Positions 1 to 5,777 of a stretch of 64,000 bases of DNA are shown here, piece by piece. Each line of letters starts with the position of its first letter. The first letter of the stretch is position 1. This DNA comes from Burkholderia guangdongensis (GTDB taxonomy: Bacteria; Pseudomonadota; Gammaproteobacteria; Burkholderiales; Burkholderiaceae): contig NZ_JACBNX010000017.1 of NCBI RefSeq assembly GCF_013403875.1, forward strand, positions 219,785 through 283,784. Direction: 5' to 3'. The notes below the pieces were generated by a model. The model searched no databases. It had not been told where the DNA came from and saw nothing but the letters and a program-made list of their open reading frames with translations. A program made the translations under genes and the position numbers.

Positions 1-1191
1 CTGCGACAGGCCGATCGTGCTCACGTAGCAGGTGTCCTTGCCGAACACCTTGTTCATTTCCTCGTACACGCGCTGCGGCTTGACCGGCACGTTGTCGAAG
101 TGCGTCTTGCGCTGCATCGTGCGCTTGCGCTCCTGGCACTCCGCAACCCACGCGCCGCGATCCTTCAGCTTGCCGGCGGCCTTCCATTCCTTCGCGACTT
201 CGACGAACAGCTCGAGCGCGGCCTTCGCGTCCGACACGATGCCGAGATCCGGGCCGAACACGCGGCCGATCTGGGTCGGTTCGATGTCGACGTGCACGAA
301 CTTGCGGCCCTTCGTATAGACTTCGACGCTGCCGGTGTGGCGGTTCGCCCAGCGGTTGCCGATGCCGAGCACGAAGTCGGACGCGAGCATGGTCGCGTTG
401 CCGTAGCGGTGCGACGTCTGCAGGCCGACCATGCCGGCCATCAGCGGATGGTCGTCCGGAATCGCGCCCCACGACATCAGCGTCGGGATCACCGGCACGC
501 CGATCGTTTCGGCGAACGTGACGAGCAGGTCTTCAGCGGCTGCATTCAGCACGCCGCCGCCGGACACGAGCAGCGGCCGCTCGGCTGCGTTCAGCATCTC
601 GAGCGCCTTCTCGATCTGCGCGCGGGTCGCCGCGGGCTTGTACGCGGGCAGCGGCTCGTACGTGTCGATGTCGAACTCGATCTCGGCGAGCTGCACGTCG
701 ATCGGCAGATCGACCAGCACCGGGCCCGGACGGCCCGAGCGCATCAGGTGGAACGCCTGCTGGAACACGCGCGGCACGAGCGCCGGCTCGCGCACGGTGA
801 CGGCCCACTTCGTGACCGGCTTCGCGATCGACTCGATGTCGACTGCCTGGAAGTCTTCCTTGTACAGACGAGCGCGCGGCGCCTGGCCCGTGATCGCGAG
901 GATCGGAATCGAGTCGGCGGACGCCGAGTAGAGGCCAGTGATCATGTCGGTGCCGGCGGGGCCCGACGTGCCGATGCACACGCCGATGTTGCCCGGATTC
1001 GCGCGGGTGTAGCCTTCGGCCATGTGCGATGCGCCCTCGACGTGGCGCGCGAGCACGTGGCTGATGCCGCCCGTCTTGCGCATCGCGGAATAGAACGGGT
1101 TGATCGCTGCACCCGGCACGCCGAACGCGGTGTTGATGCCTTCCTTCTCAAGCACGAGCACGGCTGCGTCGACTGCTCTCATCTTGGCCAT
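1..1191 (-). CDS. gcl: Glyoxylate carboligase (tartronate-semialdehyde synthase), 3' end missing
   Basis: ThDP-dependent enzyme that condenses two glyoxylates to tartronate semialdehyde and CO2 in the glycerate pathway for glyoxylate, allantoin or glycolate use. The start ATG at 1191 gives MAKMRAVDAAVLVLEKEG, then motifs that closely follow E. coli Gcl (FGVPGAAINPFYSAMRK, RHVEGASHMAEGYTRA, SGRPGPVLVDLP, HFDNVPVKPQRVYEEMNK). An AAGGAGAC ribosome site lies 6 bases upstream. 397 codons are present of a usual length near 590; the missing part is the C-terminal ThDP-binding domain beyond the left edge. Glyoxylate carboligase lacks the usual ThDP-activating glutamate (it is valine), and here V26 lies in the FGVPGA stretch, as expected. 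The LysR gene transcribed away from it is the likely regulator. Confidence 0.96.
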   Translation of the reverse strand, partial: MAKMRAVDAAVLVLEKEGINTAFGVPGAAINPFYSAMRKTGGISHVLARHVEGASHMAEGYTRANPGNIGVCIGTSGPAGTDMITGLYSASADSIPILAITGQAPRARLYKEDFQAVDIESIAKPVTKWAVTVREPALVPRVFQQAFHLMRSGRPGPVLVDLPIDVQLAEIEFDIDTYEPLPAYKPAATRAQIEKALEMLNAAERPLLVSGGGVLNAAAEDLLVTFAETIGVPVIPTLMSWGAIPDDHPLMAGMVGLQTSHRYGNATMLASDFVLGIGNRWANRHTGSVEVYTKGRKFVHVDIEPTQIGRVFGPDLGIVSDAKAALELFVEVAKEWKAAGKLKDRGAWVAECQERKRTMQRKTHFDNVPVKPQRVYEEMNKVFGKDTCYVSTIGLSQ

Positions 1192-1277
1192 GAAATGTCT
1201 CCTTGAATGGTGGGATTCGTACGGTTGAAGACACTTTAGGGACGCCAGAAAGGTTTGATAAGATCAGCCCCAGTCGC

Positions 1278-1292
1278 TTATTTCGAAACTAA
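1278..1292. promoter_or_regulatory. Candidate LysR-type operator between gcl and its divergent regulator
   Basis: An imperfect palindrome with the core TTTCGAAA (1281-1288) sits in the 144-base divergent intergenic region, and a T-N11-A pair (1279/1291) frames it, as LysR-type regulators prefer. It lies 44 bases before the LysR start and about 90 bases before the gcl start. Assignment is by position and shape only. Confidence 0.35.
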
Positions 1293-1335
1293 AAGTATGG
1301 AATGACGGCCTGACAGGCGTTTGGAGGAAAGGGGG

Positions 1336-2247
1336 ATGGATCGCTTCAAGCAGATCGAGACGTTCGTGCGCGTCGCGGACGCGGGCAGCCTCGCGGCCGC
1401 TGCGCTCGGCGAGGGCGTGTCGCCGGTCGTGCTCGGGCGGCGTATCGACGCGCTCGAGAAGCGGCTGGGCGTGAAGCTGATATACCGGTCGACGCGCCGG
1501 CTCGTCGTCAGCGAGGAGGGCGCGGCGTTCCTCGAGCGCTGCCGCGGGCTGCTCGCCGAATGGGACCAGGCCGAGAACGAGCTCGCGGCCGGGCGGCGCG
1601 CGGTCAGCGGCCATCTGATCGTGTCGGCGCCGGCCGCGTTCGGCCGCAAGCACGTCGCGCCGCACGCGCCCGTGTTCCTCGCGGGCAAGCCGGAGCTGCA
1701 ATTGTCGTTCAATCTGACCGACCGCGTCGTCGATCTGGTCCGCGAAGGGTATGACCTGTCGATCCGGATCGGCGGCGCGGTCGATCCGAACTTCGTCGCG
1801 GTGAAGCTCGCGTCGAACCGGCGCGTCGTGTGCGGGACGCCCGACTACTTCCGCAGGCACGGCCGCCCGGAGACGCTCGACGACCTGCAGAAGCACAACT
1901 GCCTCGCGTTCAACCTGCAGGGTGGCCAGAACCGGGGCTGGTATTTCCAGCGCGACGGCAAGATCGTCACGATCCGCGTGAGCGGCAATCTGGACTGCAA
2001 CGACGGCGAGCTGCTGCACCGCTGGGCGGCGGAAGGGCTCGGGCTCGGCTGGCGCTCGACGTGGGAGATCGCGCGCCAGCTCGAGACGGGCGAGCTCGAG
2101 ACGGTGCTCGACGAATACGCGCTGCCCGACTACGACATCCTCGCGGTCTATCCGCAGCAGCGCTACGTGCCCGCGCGCGTGCGTTATTTCATCGACTATC
2201 TGCGCGACGCGTACGCGCGGCCGGGGTACTGGAGCAGCGAGCCGTAA
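1336..2247 (+). CDS. LysR-family transcriptional regulator, probably of gcl
   Basis: 303-residue LysR-type regulator. The N-terminal winged helix-turn-helix (about residues 1-60, MDRFKQIETFVRVADAGSL) is followed by an effector-binding domain opening with GHLIVSAPAAFGRKHVAP and including DLSIRIGG. ATG 1336 was chosen because GGAGGAAAGGGGG lies directly upstream; a TTG five codons earlier (1321) falls inside that ribosome site. It diverges from gcl, the classic arrangement for a LysR protein controlling its neighbour, so a glyoxylate or allantoin metabolite is a plausible effector. The effector is inference; the family call is firm. Confidence 0.9.
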   Translation: MDRFKQIETFVRVADAGSLAAAALGEGVSPVVLGRRIDALEKRLGVKLIYRSTRRLVVSEEGAAFLERCRGLLAEWDQAENELAAGRRAVSGHLIVSAPAAFGRKHVAPHAPVFLAGKPELQLSFNLTDRVVDLVREGYDLSIRIGGAVDPNFVAVKLASNRRVVCGTPDYFRRHGRPETLDDLQKHNCLAFNLQGGQNRGWYFQRDGKIVTIRVSGNLDCNDGELLHRWAAEGLGLGWRSTWEIARQLETGELETVLDEYALPDYDILAVYPQQRYVPARVRYFIDYLRDAYARPGYWSSEP

Positions 2248-2371
2248 GGGTTCGGCTGGTTCGGCTCGCCGTTCGGCCTGCCGCGATCGCCGCTTGGCCG
2301 ACGACGCACGCCGCTCATCTGCCCGTGCCCCAAGCCGCGGAAGCATACCGGCTCACGCGCACGGTCATTCC

Positions 2372-2400
2372 GGGAATATTTTTCGTCGAGGCGGGAATAA
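2372..2400 (+). promoter_or_regulatory. Paired GGGAATA elements upstream of the ECF sigma gene
   Basis: GGGAATA occurs at 2372-2378 and again at 2393-2399, 21 bases apart (two helical turns), upstream of the ECF sigma gene. GGAA-type -35 elements are typical of promoters read by ECF sigma factors, which usually autoregulate. No convincing -10 was identified. If the second copy is a -35, transcription starts near 2425-2430, which would exclude the upstream GTG at 2410 as the translation start. Confidence 0.35.
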
Positions 2401-2523
2401 ACTCGGGCCGTGGCCGGTATGGTTCGTGACGGGCGCGCACGCATCGGGCGGCGCGCGATCATCGGACGACGCGGCTCGCGGCGGCGCGCGGGCACGGGAG
2501 GGGATGTGGGGCAAATCGGCCGA

Positions 2524-3147
2524 ATGGTCGACGAACGCGGGACGGCGCGCGACGACGCGCGCAGCCGGCGCTTCCAGGCGCTCGCGCTGCCGCATCTGGA
2601 CGCCGCGTACAACCTCGCGCGCTGGCTGTCGGGCAGCGCGAGCGACGCGGACGATATCGTGCAGGAGGCGTTCATGCGCGCGTTGCGCTTTCTCGACACG
2701 TTTCGCGGCGACGACGCGCGGCCCTGGCTGCTGACGATCGTGCGCCATACCTGGTACACCGAATGGCGACGCCGGGTGGCCGCGCACGAGGTGGCCGAGG
2801 CCGAAGTCGGCGACGCGGCGCTCGACGACTGGCGCGACGCGGCGGACGATCCGCAGACGCTGCTGATTCGCGGCGAGGATGCGCGCCGCGTGCACGACGC
2901 GCTCGCGCGGCTGCCGGCCGAGTACCGCGAGGTGCTGGTGCTGCGCGAGATGGAGGATCTGAGCTATCGCGAGATCGCGGCGATCGCGGACGTGCCGCTC
3001 GGCACGGTGATGTCGCGGCTTGCCCGCGCGCGGCGGCGGCTCGCCGTGCTGCTCGCGGGGGCGTCGTCGGGCACGTCGTCCGGCACGACGTCTGGCGCGC
3101 CGACCGCGAACGACGGAGCGGCATCGGAGGCTGTCGATGGACTGTAA
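2524..3147 (+). CDS. ECF-subfamily RNA polymerase sigma factor
   Basis: 207 residues from ATG 2524. Region 2 (AYNLARWLSGSASDADDIVQ, then EAFMRALRFLDTFRG) binds core polymerase and the -10 element. Region 4 near the C terminus (LPAEYREVLVLREMEDLSYR, then EIAAIADVPLGTVMSRLARA) is the -35-binding helix-turn-helix. No sigma-1 or sigma-3 domain is present, as expected for ECF factors. The frame stays open upstream to a GTG at 2410, but that stretch is Arg-rich and unlike the family; GTG 2506 is another option. The stop overlaps the start of the anti-sigma gene by 11 bases, so the two are translationally coupled. The C-terminal tail (residues about 180-207) is Ser/Thr/Gly/Ala-rich and not part of the fold. 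Confidence 0.87.
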   Translation: MVDERGTARDDARSRRFQALALPHLDAAYNLARWLSGSASDADDIVQEAFMRALRFLDTFRGDDARPWLLTIVRHTWYTEWRRRVAAHEVAEAEVGDAALDDWRDAADDPQTLLIRGEDARRVHDALARLPAEYREVLVLREMEDLSYREIAAIADVPLGTVMSRLARARRRLAVLLAGASSGTSSGTTSGAPTANDGAASEAVDGL

Positions 3148-3973
3148 CGAAGCACGTCCGCTGCTCGATGCGGATTTCGACCGCGAGTTGTCCGCGCCCG
3201 ACGCGCTGCGCGTGCAGCGCCACGTCGACGCGTGCGACGCGTGCCGGCGCGAGCGCGACGCGCTGGCGGCACTGCGGCATGTGGTGAAAGGCGCGGACTA
3301 TTACCGCGCACCGGACGCGCTGCGCGCGCGGATCGTCGCGGGGCTGGCGGCCGAACGTGCGGGCGAACGCGATCCGGTTTCGACCCGGCCCGCACCGGCG
3401 GACGCCGGCCGTCGCGCACCGGCGCGCAGGCCGATGATCCCGGCGATCCCGGCGATCCCGGCGATCCCGGCCGGCTGGGTGGCGCTCGCCGCGCTCGTGC
3501 TGGGCGCGGCGGGCGGCGCGGCGCTGACCGCGCAGCGGCTGACGGCGGACCGCTTCGCCGACGAACTGGTCGAGAGCCACGTGCGCGCCGGGCTGTCGGC
3601 GCGCGACATCGACGTGGTGTCGAGCGATCGCCACACGGTGAAGCCGTGGTTCAACGGCCGCCTCGACTATGCGCCGCCGGTCGCGGATCTCGCGGCGAGC
3701 GGCTTCCCGCTCGCGGGCGGGCGGCTCGACTACGTCGGGCAGCGCCGCGTCGCGGTGCTCGTCTACCGCTACCGGCAGCACGTGATCGACGTCTACGTGA
3801 TTCCGGGGTCGGATGACTTGTCGATGCGCACGGCGACGCGGCAGGGCTACGCGCTCGCGCGCTGGCGGGCGGCCGGCATGACCTGGTGGGCGGTGACCGA
3901 CGCGGAGCCGGCCGCGCTCGATGCGTTCCGGGCCGCGCTGGACGCCCGGCTCGGCGCGCCGCGCACCGAGTGA
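3137..3973 (+). CDS. Zinc-binding membrane anti-sigma factor
   Basis: 278 residues. The N-terminal domain carries H29-x3-C33-x2-C36 (RHVDACDAC), the zinc anti-sigma signature that holds an ECF factor inactive. One transmembrane segment follows at about 113-131 (GWVALAALVLGAAGGAALT), giving a cytoplasmic sigma-binding part and a periplasmic sensor part of about 145 residues. ATG 3137 has GGAGG 6 bases upstream and overlaps the sigma stop. The linker just before the membrane is four perfect-to-near-perfect Ile-Pro-Ala repeats. The paired sigma factor is the obvious partner; the signal is unknown. The periplasmic portion is not one I recognise. Confidence 0.87.
   Translation: MDCNEARPLLDADFDRELSAPDALRVQRHVDACDACRRERDALAALRHVVKGADYYRAPDALRARIVAGLAAERAGERDPVSTRPAPADAGRRAPARRPMIPAIPAIPAIPAGWVALAALVLGAAGGAALTAQRLTADRFADELVESHVRAGLSARDIDVVSSDRHTVKPWFNGRLDYAPPVADLAASGFPLAGGRLDYVGQRRVAVLVYRYRQHVIDVYVIPGSDDLSMRTATRQGYALARWRAAGMTWWAVTDAEPAALDAFRAALDARLGAPRTE
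3437..3472 (+). repeat. Four 9-bp tandem repeats encoding Ile-Pro-Ala
   Basis: ATCCCGGCG is repeated four times (last unit ends in C). It encodes residues 101-112 of the anti-sigma factor, immediately before its transmembrane segment. Copy changes would keep the frame and alter only linker length. Confidence 0.9.
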
Positions 3974-4032
3974 GCGCGCGGCCGGGCCGCTGCGCCGAAG
4001 CCGCGGTGCCCAAATACCAAGTCGTTGAAAAC

Positions 4033-4076
4033 ACGTCCGAAATGAGCGGAAAGGTGAGCGGCGCAACGTCCGAAAT
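4033..4076 (+). repeat. Direct repeat ACGTCCGAAAT upstream of the rpsF promoter
   Basis: The 11-mer ACGTCCGAAAT occurs at 4033-4043 and 4066-4076, 33 bases apart (about three helical turns). The second copy ends two bases before the rpsF -35. The position and phasing would suit a regulator site or upstream element; no protein can be named. Confidence 0.5.
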
Positions 4077-4078
4077 AG

Positions 4079-4107
4079 TTGCATGCGCCCCGCATTCGGG
4101 TTACACT
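4079..4107 (+). promoter_or_regulatory. Sigma-70 promoter of the rpsF-priB-rpsR-rplI operon
   Basis: TTGCAT (4079-4084), a 17-base spacer and TACACT (4102-4107) lie in the 198-base gap before rpsF. Transcription would begin near 4114, leaving a leader of about 58 bases with AAGGAGTG before the rpsF start. Confidence 0.65.
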
Positions 4108-4171
4108 CTTCGGCTTCTCACTTGCCACACCGGTTCGACGCTCGGGTGGCTTTAATCCACAAGGAGTGTGT

Positions 4172-4546
4172 ATGCGTCATTACGAAATCGTCTTCATCGT
4201 GCATCCCGATCAGAGCGAGCAAGTGCCCGCGATGATCGAGCGCTACAAGTCCACGATCACGTCGCACGGCGGCCAGATCCACCGTGTCGAAGACTGGGGC
4301 CGTCGCCAGCTGGCCTACATGATCGAGAAACTCGCGAAGGCTCACTACGTCTGCATGAACATCGAGTGCGACCAGACGACGCTCGACGAACTCGAACACG
4401 CGTTCAAGTTCAACGACGCCGTGCTGCGTCACCTCATCGTCAAGATGAAGAAGGCCGAGACCGGCCCGTCGCCGATGATGAAGGAAGTTCAGCGCGAAGA
4501 AGCCAAGAAGGCGGCTGCAGCGCAGTCGGCCGAAGCGCAGGCTTAA
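4172..4546 (+). CDS. rpsF: 30S ribosomal protein S6
   Basis: 124 residues, full length for bS6. It opens MRHYEIVFIVHPDQSEQVPA and contains the conserved WGRRQLAYMIEKL. S6 binds S18 on the platform of the 30S subunit, and its partner rpsR lies two genes downstream. The ATG at 4172 follows AAGGAGTG; longer in-frame extensions run into the promoter. The C-terminal tail is Ala/Lys/Glu-rich. Ribosomal protein S6 tails can carry added glutamates by RimK, but that is not visible here. First gene of a four-gene operon. Confidence 0.98.
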   Translation: MRHYEIVFIVHPDQSEQVPAMIERYKSTITSHGGQIHRVEDWGRRQLAYMIEKLAKAHYVCMNIECDQTTLDELEHAFKFNDAVLRHLIVKMKKAETGPSPMMKEVQREEAKKAAAAQSAEAQA

Positions 4547-4586
4547 GACTTTTAGCCATTAAGCCACCAGGGAGCGCGCCACTCAC

Positions 4587-4886
4587 GTGAACAGGCTGCA
4601 GTTGACCGCGAGCGTCGTCGAGCGCGCACCGGTGCGGTACACCCCCGCCGGCGTTCCGATCGCAAGCGCGACACTGCATCACCGCACGGAAGTCGTCGAG
4701 GCAGGCATTGCCCGTCAGGTCGAAATGACGATCGAGGCGGTGGCGGCCGGCGCGGCGAGCGGCAGGCTGGAGAGCTGCGAAATGGGCGTCGAGACGCTGT
4801 TTTCGGGCTTTCTGGCGAAAAAGAGCCGCAACGCGAGAACCCTGGTGTTTCACATCACAGAATTGCAGGACATTGGAAAGGACTGA
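4587..4886 (+). CDS. priB: Primosomal replication protein N (PriB)
   Basis: 99-residue single OB-fold protein with a GTG start at 4587 (opens MNRLQLTASVVERAPVRYTP). It resembles single-stranded DNA-binding protein and in E. coli helps PriA load DnaB at stalled forks. The place between rpsF and rpsR is the conserved proteobacterial location. Only three bases separate its stop from the rpsR start, so expression is tied to the ribosomal genes. The replicative helicase it helps to load, DnaB, is encoded just downstream. Confidence 0.93.
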   Translation: MNRLQLTASVVERAPVRYTPAGVPIASATLHHRTEVVEAGIARQVEMTIEAVAAGAASGRLESCEMGVETLFSGFLAKKSRNARTLVFHITELQDIGKD

Positions 4887-4889
4887 ATC

Positions 4890-5165
4890 ATGCCCCGCCC
4901 GACTGGTAAGAAATTCGACAAGCGTCGTCAGCAGCAAAACCCGCTCTTCAAGCGCAAGAAGTTCTGCCGCTTCACGGCAGCCGGCGTCGAGCAGATCGAC
5001 TACAAGGATACGGAAACGCTGAAGGACTTCATCGGCGAAAACGGCAAGATCACGCCGGCTCGCCTGACGGGTACGAAGGCGCACTATCAGCGTCAGCTCG
5101 ACACGGCAATCAAGCGCGCGCGTTTCCTCGCGCTGCTGCCGTACACCGATCAGCACAAGGCGTAA
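4890..5165 (+). CDS. rpsR: 30S ribosomal protein S18
   Basis: 91 residues, typical for bS18 in betaproteobacteria. Landmarks are the basic N terminus ([20 protein letters not shown]), the central [12 protein letters not shown] and the C-terminal [13 protein letters not shown]. It binds 16S rRNA together with S6. The ATG at 4890 lies directly behind priB and 27 bases ahead of rplI. Confidence 0.98.
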
Positions 5166-5192
5166 TTCGGCGACGCCATAAGGAGAATTCGA

Positions 5193-5645
5193 ATGCAAAT
5201 CATTCTGTTGGAAAAAGTCGCCAATCTGGGCAACCTCGGCGACATCGTCAAGGTCAAGGACGGTTACGCTCGCAACTTCCTGATCCCGAACCGCAAGGCT
5301 CGCCGTGCAACGAAGGACGCGATCGCCGAATTCGAAGTGCGCCGCGCGGAACTCGAGAAGGTCGCCGCTGAAAAGCTGGCCGCTTCGCAAGTCGTCGGCG
5401 AGAAGCTGAACGGCCAGACGTTCGAGATCACGCAGAAGTCGGGCGTCGACGGCCGTCTGTTCGGCTCGGTCACGAACGGCGACATCGCGGAACTGCTGAA
5501 GAAGGCAGGCTACGACGTCGAGAAGGCCCAGGTCCGCATGCCGGAAGGCCCGCTGAAGATGATCGGCGAGCACGGCGTTCAGGTCGCGCTGCACACGGAC
5601 GTCGTCGTCGACGTCACGGTCAACGTGATCGGCGACCACGCGTAA
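5193..5645 (+). CDS. rplI: 50S ribosomal protein L9
   Basis: 150 residues. The N-terminal domain (MQIILLEKVANLGNLGDIVK) is followed by the GYARNFLIP motif, a long connecting helix and the C-terminal rRNA-binding domain (FGSVTNGDIAELL). L9 binds 23S rRNA near the L1 stalk. AAGGAG lies upstream of the ATG. It is the last gene of the operon; an intrinsic terminator follows at 5690. Confidence 0.98.
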   Translation: MQIILLEKVANLGNLGDIVKVKDGYARNFLIPNRKARRATKDAIAEFEVRRAELEKVAAEKLAASQVVGEKLNGQTFEITQKSGVDGRLFGSVTNGDIAELLKKAGYDVEKAQVRMPEGPLKMIGEHGVQVALHTDVVVDVTVNVIGDHA

Positions 5646-5689
5646 GCACATGCAGTCTCGCCGGGCGGCGCGCCGCCCGGGCGACGCAG

Positions 5690-5723
5690 GGCAGGAGCCC
5701 GGGCAACCGGCTCCTGCCTTTTT
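5690..5723 (+). terminator. Rho-independent terminator after rplI
   Basis: GGCAGGAGCC (5690-5699) pairs perfectly with GGCTCCTGCC (5709-5718), with a 9-base loop and TTTTT after the stem. It separates the ribosomal operon from dnaB. A second perfect 10-bp inverted repeat at 5661-5680 (CCGGGCGGCG/CGCCGCCCGG) precedes it without a U-tract. Confidence 0.9.
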
Positions 5724-5777
5724 GTTTTCCGGCGCCCAACTGGCGAAGCCGCGCTCAATTCGCGATAATCCCAACCC

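Noticed and set aside
5661..5680. Perfect 10-bp inverted repeat CCGGGCGGCG/CGCCGCCCGG as a terminator
   Set aside because: No U-tract follows directly; the real terminator is the neighbouring stem at 5690.
5764..5769. GATAAT as the dnaB promoter -10
   Set aside because: It would start the transcript at about the ATG itself, leaving no ribosome site; not strong enough to call.
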